Below are positions 49,555-61,900 of a DNA stretch of 64,000 nucleotides, in pieces. The position numbers and the translations under genes are program-made. The first letter of the stretch is position 1, and the number at the start of each line of letters is the position of its first letter. Source of the stretch: Rallus limicola (taxonomy: Eukaryota; Chordata; Aves; Gruiformes; Rallidae); the NCBI GenBank assembly GCA_022605955.1, contig JAKCOZ010000005.1, positions 50,841,762 to 50,905,761 on the forward strand, in the 5' to 3' direction. The notes under the pieces were generated by a model that ran no database searches, was not told the DNA's origin, and saw only the letters and a list, made by a program, of their open reading frames with translations.

Positions 49555-50620
49555 AGGATAACAGGTCTTGTGGATAAGGGAAGCAACACAAACTTCAGTT
49601 TATGGAGGGTTGGAGTGCCTCCATAAACTATTGTGATGATTTCATTACAAAGGTAGGACACCACAATATACTTGGAAATCAAAGAAACGCTGAAGTAGGT
49701 GCCAAACTAGAACAAAAATGGTACTGGATATCACTCTCAAATTGGAAGTACAAACAAAATAGGATTCCACTGGGGACCATGCTCCATTCAGAATAATTCA
49801 GCATTTTGCTTTATGATATCTATGCTGAAATACAAACTGCAGGTAGCAAAGCTGGGATACATTAATAAGAAACTACAGGTGAATATTAGAATTCAAAATC
49901 ATCCCAACAACTTGGAGAAGTGGTCTGAAAAGATAGGATGCAATTCAGCAAAGGCAAGTTGAAGGCTCTATGTTCATTTGTCAACAGCACAGATACAGAC
50001 AGGAGGTGAATGACAGTGCAGTACCACTGCTGAGAACAGTTCTGAGGCAGGGCGAGCACTGCAGGCTGTAAGGCAACAACACCATGCCACTGCAAAGAAG
50101 TCAAACATCAAACTACAGTGTGTAAACAAAAGTATCTGTAAGACTAGGTAAATAATGCTTCTACTCTAGCTGACACTGGTAAAGCTCCTGCTAAAATACT
50201 ATGTGCCACTTTGGGCACTATGTTGTTACAAAATGTGCAGACCAGATGGAGAGAAGGCAGAGGACAGCAGAAGGAATGATCAGACAGCTAGAAAATATGG
50301 TCTAAAGAGCAAGCTTAAATCAACTAAGATGGTTTTGTGTAGGCAAAAATAAAAAGGGGAGACATTGTCAAAAAAATACATGGAAGGGGCAGAAGTACTT
50401 CATGTCCATTGGGAACAGGGTAGTAAGTCACAGGCTTGAAGTGAGAAAAGGAAAGTTTAGGCAAGACTTGAGGAAAAACTTGATCATGGTGCAGACACAC
50501 TTCAGTGATAACACCTGGAGAGGCTACAAAGTGATCTTAGAGAAAGGGCAGATGCACATTTGTCAGAAGTGATTTAAATCCAGCTGAGCATCATCTTTGG
50601 AAGCAGAGCAGTCTAGGTGA
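49555..50620 (+). mobile_element. Ancient CR1 LINE, ORF2 C-terminus and 3' UTR, in NUDT14 intron
   Basis: Decayed CR1 landmarks occur in order: GTGGATAAGGGAAGCAA, ACTGGGGACCATGCTCCATTC (core of the PQGSVLGP region), GGAGAAGTGGTCTGAAAAGA, AGGATGCAATTCAGCAAAGG and CACTTTGGGCACTATG. These are followed by AGAAGGCAGAGGACAGCAG, AATGATCAGACAGCTAGAAA and AGTTTAGGCAAGACTTGAGG. All coding is destroyed. It lies opposite in strand to NUDT14. The boundaries are approximate. Confidence 0.82.
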
Positions 50621-52618
50621 GATCCTCCTCAAATTCTTCTCAATTCTGTTTCTAAGGTTTCTCTGTGATCTGATGCACTGGATCAATAAATAATATAGAA
50701 CAAATATTACATAGATCACTGGGATGACAGATAATAACTGAAACACATGATGTATTGCAGTTATTAACAGGATGTGTATGCAGTAATGTAACACTTTATG
50801 TCAGTGTTCTCTACTGACAGTCACAGCATGAAACAGCCTAAACCCATTAGAAAAAACTGTTACACTTAGAAAAAGCCCTGAAATTCTTCTCTCCAATATA
50901 GCCATTACATTAAGAAAATGTTCTTTGCAGATCATAGGAGAACCAGTTAGTTCCCACCTTTGCATCCCATCCTCAAAGATCAGACAGATATCCCAGTCTT
51001 TGGCTGAAGGAAGAAGGACACTCCTAATCAGAAAAAACTAAAACATTTAGAATAAAAATCCAATACAGAGCACAGGAAGGCCAACAGAATAAACTGTAAA
51101 ATATCACCTTTGAGGCTTCAAACTTTCATATCAATCTAAAAAAGTAAATACTCTACAGGTTCTTCTGACTCTGGCATGGATCTCCAGAGGCAGAAAGCTG
51201 TGCCCACAGAGACAAAGCCAGATTGGGGGATTAACATATTAAGCATCCTTTACACAGGGCTCAACAGGGAAAACTCCAATTGTATACTCTCTTTGCAAGT
51301 CAGTGCAATTAAAAAGAAAGGCAACTGAAAGAACAACCACCTGTAAGACACAAAGACATTTATCAACCAAAAACCATACAGTGTTTTAGCCAGATGTAAA
51401 TCATCGATGTGGAGTCAAACATCTACACTGATGCTACAGACTGCTACAGCTACAGAGGTTATATTCAACTTTTCCCATTTTGTGTTTGCATCCACATACA
51501 GGCATCTGTATACATGTATATATCTGCGTGCTATGGCCTGTCAGTGTCACCCAACCTAGGAAATTCTATAGACAGCTTTCACTCATAAATCTAGCAGGCC
51601 CTTTTTCATTCAGTAGAACAAACCCTTAACCTAGTTTCAAGGAGTTGCAAAAGACAGCTCCTTTGATTCACCCCCTCCCCGCAACAGAAGCACTGCTTGT
51701 TAATCCAGCAGGAAATAACATTTGTCAGGATTGACAGCTGTGGATTTGTATTCAATTCCCAAATTAAAAACCAATGACAGGGCCTAGTTCAATGGAGATG
51801 TCAAGCAAAATAAAGAAATAAAAAAACCTGCTGCCTTCTCTGTAAAATACAAACACACATACATTTTGGATAACAATACTAAAAGCTGGGAAGGAGATAT
51901 AATGGGATAAAAGCTGTGTGCCACGTTTCTCCTGAGGGTTTTTTGTGGTGGGTTTTTTCCCCCCTTCAGCAACTCACATGTGTTTCTCCTCTTACATATT
52001 AAGTTTTCCTCTTATTCCTAATATATATTTTAAAACATGTTAAAATCTATTTCAGTAACTACTTAAATCTCTGCAAAACATAGCATGTAAACATTTTCAC
52101 AGTCAAACCAGCAAAAACTTTATATATAACATTAATTAATGTCCCATGCACAGAAGGCTTATTTACAGCCCAAATATTATGAAGAGATCTAATGGTACAA
52201 GTTCCAACACTTCTGCAAAATTGTGTTAATGGTAAATCAGAGTCCATCTTGGCATAGCTTCTAGTGTTAATCAGAATGAGGGATGAAAAATGCCTGACAC
52301 AGAAATACCTGCTATTTTCTAGCATGATAACAAACTGCTCTGGAGACCTCAATGCAACTTTTCCCAATTCTAATGGCCTTTGGAATAAACCACAATGGTA
52401 TCATTCTTACTGGGAATTCAATCCTGTAATTATGAGGTTATAGTTCCTTAAGTCTCTGTAAATACTGCTCTCGCTTGCTGAAAATTACACTTTCAGATGT
52501 CCACCTTCTTCCAACACTCTGCTTAAAGGAGGCAACAGGAACCCTAATTTACATTCAAGCCATGTCATGGGTGCATGAAACAACAAAAGACAAAGTGTTT
52601 TAACTTATTGCTGTTTAC

Positions 52619-52856
52619 CTGTAAGAAGTGATCCTCCTTAGGTCTGTAACGGCAACACGATAGCCACACTCTTCTAAGACTTCCCCGCATGCAATTTCTT
52701 CTAAAGAAAGGCCTGGTTTGTCTACAATGCCAGCACAGAGTTCATAGGTCACTCCTACCACAGGAGGTAAGGGATCCACTAGAGGAGAGAAGCCTTCCTT
52801 GTTCTGATGCTGAAAGACTTGAGGATGATGCCTTTCTACTTCACACATGTAGACAG
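52619..52856 (-). CDS. NUDT14: NUDT14 exon with the Nudix box (presumed exon 4)
   Basis: This 238-nt exon carries the catalytic Nudix motif. In order it encodes AVYMCEVERHHP, a variable loop, VVGVTYELCAGIVDKPGLSL, then EEIACGEVLEECGY, and ends RRITSY plus two bases of Arg. The glutamates of EVLEEC are the expected magnesium-binding residues that position the pyrophosphate for hydrolysis. The start follows TTTTTTTAAG (acceptor AG at 52857-52858), and the donor is AG|GTAAAC at 52617-52618. The first two bases complete an Ala codon begun in the previous exon. The order GIVD..GLSLEE..EECGY is the NUDT14 pattern, which has one extra residue compared with the textbook Nudix spacing. Oddity: the first position of the REUXEE core is Gly (codon GGG) where Arg is canonical and human has Lys (from memory). 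Confidence 0.96.
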
Positions 52857-54323
52857 CTTAAAAAAATAAAACAAACAAAACACCACAAATTGAAAAGTGT
52901 GTGTGTGATGTTATTCATATTAAATAGAAAACATATGGTACACAAATTTTGCCTGGAAATTTATAACTGGCTAGCTGAGAGTAACAAGGAATTAAGTTGT
53001 GTTATCTGTTAAAATTGTGACACGCTGAAATTGGAGTTTTAGAGAACAAAGAAACTTGCCATTCCTGTAAAACTACTCCTTTAATTCTATTTCTGCTTAC
53101 ATAAATTGGAATCAATTTATGCTTAAAATAAATAAAAATAAAAAAGGAATCTATCTCATCCAAGAAGTCTATGTCCCAGAAGTGCCATACAACTTCCATT
53201 TGTTGGGCAATGTGGATATCAGGATCCAGTTTAAACTAAGCAGTTATCATGCAGGAAAGTTGGGTTGCACATTATGTACCATGTGCACAACGATGAGTCT
53301 TTCAGCCTGTCAACTCAGCTGTTATTTAGAAAGGGTATGAAAAGCATGTATGTTTTGTTTAAAAAAAAAAAAAAAGAAAAAAGAACCTCTTTTGAACATA
53401 TAGTTCCTTGCAGAGATTCCTGTGTGGAGCCTGAAAAAGACTTCTTGAATTAATCTACAAACAGCTGCCACAGTAATGCACTCCTAAAGAAAAGTGCAAA
53501 TGCCAGATTTTAGTCCTTATTTACCAAAAGCTCTCACTGGTGTGAGAACAGAAATTTTGCCTGGGTGAGAACTACAGGACAGGACGTTAATGCAAACAAA
53601 GAATCACTGCTGACATTTCCAGTCACTGTAACGTCAGTTTACAGGTATAACCCCACTTGTTTCTTCTTTGAAATTTGCTCATATCTATCTCTTTGCTTTT
53701 CATGAAAGGCTACCATGAGGGTATTCTAAAACACCCTGAATAAAGTAATTTTAAAAGCTGAAACTATTTTATTCCATTAAAATATTCTACATGCATATTT
53801 GCAATACACCTAACACGGTTTTCAAATGAGCTTTTCTTTCCCGTTCTAAATCTTACAGAACTGGGATATAAAAAAAAGCTCAAGTTTAACAGAACACTTT
53901 TTTTTCTTCCAGTTACTGGAAGTTATTTCTTCAAACCATGATACACAACACAGTCTCTTGTTGCCTAGAAGTGACTTCTCAGGAACTTGGTCTCTGGGTA
54001 AGAGTCTGTACCCCAGAAGTTTGTGCCTAGGCTACTTCCATAGTGCTTCTTGCCTCGGAAGTGTAGTATACCAAGACCAGCACCTGAACAGGAGATGTCT
54101 AGATCAGTGTAAAAAGAAAGATGAAGTGCAGAAGTTTGCCCAATCTTCCCCCAGAATTTAAAACTTTCAAAACCGTTTGTGGTAGATACATCTAGGCCTG
54201 TGAGATTCAAAAATTTAAGCAACAGAACTTCTATTTCTTAGTTGAAAACCATGACTAGAGCTCAGCTTCATTTTGAAAATGCAGCAAGAGGTGGCCAAAA
54301 AAAATATATTCCATGCAGAGTCT

Positions 54324-54362
54324 GAAGGACAGATCCTTGAAGGACAGATCCTTGAAGGACAG
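54324..54362. repeat. 15-bp tandem repeat, 2.6 copies
   Basis: The unit GAAGGACAGATCCTT is repeated perfectly at 54324-54338 and 54339-54353, with a partial third copy, GAAGGACAG. Confidence 0.95.
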
Positions 54363-56691
54363 CTTTTGTCCTTATTCCAAACACTTCTAAAAGCTATGAC
54401 AATTATAGATCCTGAAGGTAGCTGTCATTTATCTGAGATGAGCCAAACGCTCTTAAATAATTGTATTGCCTTTTCAATATTTACATAACTGTATCAGTAA
54501 CTACAGAAAGGAACAATACATATATCCCAATAAAGGACCTGGACACTAGGACAGGATGCAGGTAAGTGTGAGTACAGAAATACAAAACTGTGATTAAAGT
54601 AACTTTGTGTTGCAAGTCTCTCGAATCCCTGAAACCCACTCTGTCATTTCAGCAGGCACCTGCCACTCTCCTTCTCCCTCAGCACAACTGGGCTCCACGT
54701 AGATCAAAACTCACATTCCCAAAGGGACCCAATGCAGCAGTCCTCCTCAGAGCACAGCCAACACTCAAAGCATGCTAACTGCTTTTCTTCTGCAGTTAGG
54801 GAAGAAAAGAAGCAGTACCAACTTCGGTAAGAGTCCCAAAAGCAGAGCATTCACCAGAGTATCACACTATGAACTCATGGACAGTAGGCTCAGAAAGGTC
54901 CAGGCTCAATTTATGCCTCATAGATAAGCAAAGCTTAGAAAAGCAAGCTGCCAGCCAGTACCGGGGAACAGAGGAGCCCCCCAAGACCTCTGCTGGAGGT
55001 GCAAAATTGACTGCACAAGTGATGCACCATGGGAGACAAGGTACCAGATGGAAAAGCAGTCTGTGCCTAGGGTCCACTCTTCAGAGGGAAACCTGTGACT
55101 CTACTCTTCCTCATCAGAGCTTATCAGCTTATTGCAAGTGCACAAAGAGTTTGGAGAGCAGAAAATGGAAGTGAGAACAGCTCCCACAACAGTCACCCAT
55201 CCCACGTCTGACTGCTCTCTTGCTTTTTGCTACTTTGGTCAGAAACTGCCACTTCATCATCTCTGGGCAGTCTCCTCTTTCATCAGATGGACACATGCAA
55301 TGAGCAGCAGCACAGTGAGGACTCACACAACCATCTAGTGTTCATTAAATATCTTGGCTTATTACGCCGGCGCCACTCAGCTGTAAGAAGTCTCAGAGTA
55401 GGAACTCCAGTTAAAGTGCTGTACTTGTTTTCTTTTCTGCAAAGCTAGGAGGAAGGATAGATGGCTCGACTGAACTCATCAAGTAAGATCATAACTGTTA
55501 TTCAAAACAGCCTTGTTAGATGACTCATATACATGGACTTGTTTGCTAGCCCTACAGAGAAGAAAACAACAGCACGGACGGAGGGGTTAGTGGGGTTCAG
55601 TGACTGGGGAATGTGCTAGCTTTTCTTTAAACTTCTGATTTCTCTTTGATTGCTGTGGTGTTTCCTACCTCCTGAAATAGAACATGGCTTGTGATTCTGA
55701 TCTTTGATACTGTTTAAGACAACACAAAACCACTGAAAGGTTAGGGAAAAAAAACCAGCCTTACCCAGGAAGTTATTATTTTGTTATATTTGAAAACATG
55801 TGGCCAATTGACTACCAAAGTGAGGACTAACCAAGACCTTGGCCGATCACTTGTGGGTGAGGAGCTAACATAGAAACTACTGAGATACAGGTGCAGCTTT
55901 TTTTGTTCAGCACTTTCCAAATGTGTGATTTTATGATTATTCAAGATGATCTAAGTCCACAGGACTCTGAAAATTATGGTCCTGTCTGCCTCACCCTGGT
56001 TGTGCACTCTTGCCACCTCTCAAACCAGCCTGAACTCTTCCACACCACTCAGATAAGCTGCCTGATCCTCAGAATTACCTGTTTGCAGCCACTTTATGCA
56101 GTGGGAATAAGGGAATGGATGGGAATGTACGTAATGGGAGGGGTGATTGCCCTTACAAGCAGCACAGACTTCAATGGGAAAACCCAGCCATGACATCACG
56201 CCCTAAGGCAAGGCAAGCACATATGCTAAACAGCACACATGTACTGGTGAGTGAGTGGCAGCTGTTTGCTCACAACTAACAAGCTATCGCCTTTCTCATG
56301 GGACCTGGGTAAGGGCAAGCAATGAGAAGAGTCCTGGCCTTCATTTTTGCTTTGTGGAACAGGCACCAAAGAAGACCACAACTATGGAATGCCCATATAA
56401 TTATAGGGATGTGAGTAATGTCAGGGTATGGTTGTGATCACTGTGATCAGGATATCTGACTGATCGCTGTCCCTAAGGTCAGGTTTGTGACCAGCTCCAG
56501 CCTCTGAAACAGTTTAACTCCAAGAACAGCCCAGTATTTTGAGACAGATTTGACACTTCCATATGGATGATGTAATAGACATGTTATTGTTCAGTACATG
56601 TACTCCTGCCTAAGACTGCCTCGAAGACAGCAACAGCTATACAAGCCACTTTATTTGGCTGGCAAATAAAAGACATTGGATTATTAATAAA

Positions 56692-57010
56692 GAAATAACA
56701 GAATCGTGGAATGGTTTGGGTTGGAAAGGACCTCAAAGCTCATCTTTAGAGGGATCTCAAAGCTATTCACCCTCCAGTAGCCTAGGTTGCCCAAAGCCCC
56801 ATCCAACCTGGCCTTGAACACTGCCAGGGATCCAGGGGCAGCCACAGCTTCTCTGGGCAGCCTGTGCCAGGGCCTCATTGCCCACACAGGGAAGAATTTC
56901 TTCCCAACATCTAATCTAAATCTCCCTTTTTAGTTTAAAGCCATTGCCTCTTGTCCTATCACTATATGCCTTGTAAACAGCCCTCAAACACTTTCTCTTT
57001 ATAACAGTCA
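56692..57010 (-). mobile_element. CR1 LINE 3' end, reverse orientation, in NUDT14 intron
   Basis: The plus strand shows the reversed CR1 3' end: ATGGTTTGGGTTGGAAAGGA at the 3' tip, then CATCCAACCTGGCCTTGAAC, CAGCTTCTCTGGGCAGCCTG and GAAGAATTTCTTCCCAACAT. It is better preserved than the ORF2 relics at 0.4-1.6 kb and 49.6-50.6 kb, so it belongs to a younger CR1 subfamily. Its 3' tail points toward the Nudix-box exon, so it is in the sense orientation relative to NUDT14. Confidence 0.93.
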
Positions 57011-57803
57011 GCATAGTGCTTCACGAGAAGCATGCACTGTCAGTATAACAGTGCTGCACATCGCTGAAGGGCCTGTCAATCACTGTCGGTAAGAAAGGAC
57101 AGCATGACACCACCCTAGAAAGTTTCTTATGAAGTCTACCATGAATAGTCTTGGAATGGTCTCTTAGCAACAGTCAGTGAAATATCTTGTGATTTTTTTG
57201 TAATTAACATGCAGAGAATATGCATTTTATTTTTAACTTCCAAACAGTAAATATTGCTTTGAATTAAAATAACTGATACAAAAGTCAGGAGAAAAATAAC
57301 GAACCCAAATTCCTAATAACATCTGGCAAAATGAAGGTGCCCACATATTGATGAGAAAGAATTCAGACCTAAATTTCCCTCATTTTAAAATTCCCAAGTA
57401 TACAAGGCACAACACAATATTAAAACAAGGAATATTTAAGACAAAAAAAAAAAAATTAGAATATTGTGCTTCTGTGAACAAATACTAAGCAGGCCAAGAA
57501 GGAACTTCAAATAAAACCAATCTATTGCATGACCATTGTAGAGCTGTTTGTAATCTCAACCAAAAGAGGACAATGACTAGCCCAAAAGCGGGATGTAAGG
57601 CTACCCTGGTCATTCGTTTCATCTGTAATGGAAATTTCCTTGGTTAGAAATTCTGCCCAACTGAAAAGAGTGAGCTACCATACAAAGAAACAGAATACAG
57701 AACAAAGATTTTATCACCACAGATGCACCAACTTTTAACTGCTAAACCTTTAAAAGCTTGCTTCACTAGAGAGCAAAAGTAAATCTAAAAAAAGGAGGAT
57801 TAC

Positions 57804-57868
57804 CTGGGCGGAACTGCTTCACCACAACAAAGCACTGCCGAGAAGTATTAAAGATCAGGATTGACACA
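57804..57868 (-). CDS. NUDT14: NUDT14 short internal exon (presumed exon 3)
   Basis: This 65-nt exon encodes 21 full codons, VSILIFNTSRQC followed by FVVVKQFRP. This is the beta-strand and KQFRP motif that precedes the Nudix box in ADP-ribose/UDP-glucose pyrophosphatases. Human NUDT14 has VTVLLFNSS and VLVKQFRPAVY at this place (from memory). The acceptor is TTCCTCAG at 57869-57876. The donor is CCCAG|GTAATC, with GT at 57802-57803. The final G joins CT of the next exon to make the Ala of RPAVY, which confirms the join. About 40 N-terminal residues should precede it. I looked on the minus strand up to 64000 for the conserved WDFMKTHDS segment and did not find it. It was too short to be called as an open reading frame. 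Confidence 0.93.
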
Positions 57869-58629
57869 CTGAGGAAGATAAAAACACCAAAAGATCAATG
57901 CTTTATGAAGGATTAATGCAGAACTATTAACCTTACATCTTGTGAATTTAATTTTAACTACATAAATACACAGAAAATTTATTACTAAAGCCACAAAGTA
58001 ACAAGATCCTTGCCCAAAATCCATCAAGAGGTATAGATAATGGGTTGTGTTCCCAAAGCCCATGAGAATTTACTCAAAATTAAGTCAGTTTTGTCTCCTG
58101 CCATGCAGACAAAGTAAGCCACCAATCAATTCCTTCTTCCCAACACAAATCCCCAAAAAAATCCATCTCTAAGAACATTGCTACTAGATAGTAATAACAA
58201 GAAAAAAAAATTCCTTAAAAATAAAAAAGTTTTCTTCCCTTATATCAGTTCCAGATGAGGATTATCTAGTCTCTTTCAGAGACAGAAATTTCTGTATAAG
58301 CACAGAGCATCTCCTGTCTGTGAAAACCTGCTGAGCTTGGGCCTTAAACCAGACACCATCTATGTCCAATTCTGTAGAAATTTAAACCAGAAGCAGTTTA
58401 CCTGCGACCACATGCAGTGGTTTAAAAGTCACATTTTAATCTTTCCCTGGCCCTCTTTGGTTGTTTGAAATCCGTGTCTTAGGGAAACCTGACAGGCTGA
58501 GTATGTGGAGATGCTCTAGAAGTGCAGAGTACTGGTATTCCCTGCTTCTTCACTTAAATTGCTCTCAAATTATACTATTGAAAAAAAAAATAGCAGCAGA
58601 CAATGTTTCTCTCCTTAGTTGGTAGCCCA

Positions 58630-58910
58630 TTAAAACCTGCAATAACAAGTATATATTTTGCTCATTACCATGGTAGCATTCTCTCATTAGTTATACCTCA
58701 TTGTATGCAATTGGAAAGTTAATTCATTATTCTAGGAGTTTTATAATAGATTAGACTAACAATAGCATATTTGCAGAGTTGAGTCAAACTTACAACTTTC
58801 CTTGTAAAAGAGCTGCGTATATATTTTCATTATTTGTTTTAATAATGCAGTCTCAAGCTGCCAGAGAAACTGCTATTTGATTATTATTAAAAACAATTTT
58901 AATGTTTATT
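58630..58910. promoter_or_regulatory. Candidate conserved element in NUDT14 upstream intron
   Basis: Repeat-free AT-rich sequence includes TGCTCATTACCATGGTAGC, TTAATTCATTATTC, AACAATAGCATATTTGC (SOX/POU-like) and TTGATTATTATTAAAAAC. The role is inferred. Confidence 0.35.
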
Positions 58911-61900
58911 ATAATATATAAAAAACAAGACAGAAGGGAGAAGCCCAGATGTTAACATTTATATATTCATGGTTGCTATTTTCAAAGACCTACTGCATAT
59001 TGATGGCTTCCTGCCCCAGGAGATATCATTTGCAGGCAATTTTGAAGCAAAAGGGTTTAGCCTTCAGAAAGGCTGGAGGAGAATATTTTTATCCTTTGCA
59101 TGACTCTTCCTCTCCCCAAAGTAGTACTGTCTGAGGGTAGACACTGTACTAAAGAAAAAGAGTAAAAAGAATTACTGCTACTGGACCTGTGTTTTTTGTC
59201 CACGGGTCTAAGGATGTGCAATGCCTGAAACTGGAAACAGCAGCAATCTAAAGCTGAGGTTAAAGAGGAGTAGAGACTTCCTGAAGCATATGGTTGCCCT
59301 TTACCTTTCTTTACATCCACCACCCCAGGCCCAATCTTTCACTTGGCTTGCCTTCTTCAGCATGTCTCATTAAATAACTCATACCAACTCATTAAAAATG
59401 GCTCAGCTATTAGACATTATTTTTTCCTCAGAGTCAGCCACTTGAGATTTTTATGGAACAGATGGGAAAATTAAAAAACAATCTGTCAGAATTAAGGAAC
59501 AAGATCAAATTAAGCTGGAAAGGAGTAGCAGCAAGTTATTACAATTGTCTGCTTCTCACACCATCTTGAGATGAGAGGGTACAGATATGGCACAAATCTG
59601 CAGAACTTTCCATTTAATTACTTCTAATTTTCTGAGAGACTGACAAACAATTTTAAACACAAATTTACTTTTTTTTAACAAGCCACAACACACAAGTTCT
59701 ATTATTTCTTGTCAGAGTTGGAGCTCAGAATTACACCTTCTTAGGAGGAGTGTGACATTACAAATGCCATTTGGTATTTCTTATTCCAGAAGAAACAAGA
59801 CAACATTAAACATTTCCACAAGTCACTGGGTCTGCAACTTCTGAATAAATCCATTTGAAACACATTCAGGACAGTTATTTGAGTATTAGAGAAAGTTTGG
59901 GCAAGACAGTTTAATTCATGTAAGTGGAGGATCCTCTGAGCCACTGCATTCAATGTGTTTCCTTACTGCTGCAATGACCCAAATATATGGGTTCAGCTCT
60001 TTGGTCTGGCCTATAAGGAAAGTATTTATCTTCTGGAGTTTTAAATCATCCTTTAAGCATTCACCACAAAAGTATTTTGAGATTACTATTTTTACAGATG
60101 ATAAAGGCTACCAAAAAAGACTACTACTAATACATCTTTCAGTAGTATCATACCATGAGGTAGTACAAGTGTATTTTATATTTTGAGGTAATTCCTTTTG
60201 AAATATTACAGCCAACCCTGTTTTAGAATATTATATGTGCATCTATAAGCTTTCAAGTGATCAATTAACAGTAAACATATAAGCAAAAAATTAAAACATT
60301 CACAGTTACTTTTGGGAACATCTCCACAAATAAAAGATACAGAAGGAAACTGAAGCCCAAGCTGTATGTTACCATAGAGAAGAACTCCACAGCTGTACAT
60401 CTTTGCTGGTTCCAGCAGCTGACACCCAGGGAAACTGCTGGTGCCAAAGGACAGGTCATTTATGCAAACAGAGTGCCACTGTGTCACAGACCTGCACCTG
60501 GGACTCACCAAGCACATGGCACAAGTGTTGCAGGGCATTCAGTACCTGCTGCTGTAGGTAGGCTTGCCTCTGAAGACAAGAGGTGGCTGAGAAGGAGCCC
60601 CTCTGAACTGTGCTTTATGTGTCATTCAGGAGGCATAATGTGCTTCTGTAAGTCATAGACCTTTTTGGACCAATGAAGGAGACTCAGCCCCATCACAATT
60701 CATCTGTCAGTGGCTGCTTTAGGCACAACCAAACAACGTATTACAAGATGACACAGGTTTGTGCAGTGTCTTCCAGGGTTGGTGAAGACCAGGGGCTGCT
60801 CAGCTTTCAGCACAACTCCTCCTTGGCTTTCCTCTGCAGTAGCTCCTGCTCACTTTATACATACAATAAATCACCACTCCAATTACAGGAGACTTTTTTC
60901 CCCAAGAAAGCATGCACCTGAACAGGTTACTGTGCAATAATGTAGGATGCTCTTCTTTCTATACATATAGGAACAATTAGGATAGTCTTTAAATATTTTC
61001 AGAAAGACATACCTAAAATATCAGCAAGACCTATCTACACAGACCAGCTAACCTCTAGTAGAGCTTTTATTGCAGTTAAAGCATGCCTGCTCTTGGTACC
61101 TAACACAATGTTTTCTTTAAGGGATTCCAACTATTCAGTCAAGGATCTCATGCAGAATTTAACCATTTAAACTTCAAAGAAAACCCTGAGTGAAATAGGA
61201 TTCTGTAATGGAGATATTTGACTTTCCCAATGTGCAGAAATGACATACAGCCCTTCAACACATGAGTCCAGAATCTTAATTTCTCCAGTACCTCTTGACT
61301 GATTGAAAGAGAAGATATCCACCTGAACACAACCTCTATAGTTGGAAACAGCTCTTACAAGTGTTCAGAACATTACTCAGTTGTGTACCATTGGCCTAGG
61401 AAACTATTTTCCCATTTTTTCCTTCCCCAAATGCTGTACAGCTCTGTATTTATTGAACTCATGGTAACTGAAGCTTGATGATGAGCAGAGCAGATATTTG
61501 TATAGAAATACTGCTACATCTCAGATAGGCAAACCTGGGAAAGGCAAGTGGTTTTTCTAGGAGCAATACAAAACCACAGCATTTGACCAGTTGCAAGGTA
61601 GGGGACAGATGAAAACTGGCATCCTGTTAAAATGTGCACACACATATTGGCAGAAAGTTCATTCTTTTGAAATAGATCCTAGCAATTAAGATCAGCAAAT
61701 GAGCTTTGCCAAAGCTAAAAGAACATGTAATTCCAGAGTTCCAATATTTGAAGGAAGGTTTTGGGGAACAGGAGTTGGATGCTTTGGCTTGCTGGTTTGT
61801 TTTGGGTTTTTTTTTTTTGGTGTGTCTAGGGTGGGTTCTTTTGATCTGAAGGACTTTTCTGCTTTTTGTTGGTGGGATTTTTTTATGCAGGAATGTAATT

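Larger units (their letters stand above)
41673..52618 (-). other. NUDT14: NUDT14 last intron (10.9 kb)
   Basis: The intron runs between the two phase-matched exons with GT at 52617-52618 and AG at 41673-41674. It contains the sense-strand solo LTR (41709-42294), an unassigned open frame near 43.8-44.1 kb, a conserved-looking AT-rich block (46820-47230) and a decayed CR1 LINE (49555-50620). It also contains an alternating TG/CA tract at 46412-46446 with Z-DNA potential, and poly-A runs near 47330 and 48168. I see no further exon in it. Confidence 0.85.
52857..57803 (-). other. NUDT14: NUDT14 intron between the KQFRP exon and the Nudix-box exon (4.9 kb)
   Basis: This intron is bounded by GTAATC at its 5' end (57803 downward) and TTTAAG at 52857. 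It contains a CR1 3' end at 56692-57010, a 15-bp tandem repeat at 54324-54362 and A-rich runs near 53362 and 57442. Nothing else in it was recognised. Confidence 0.85.
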
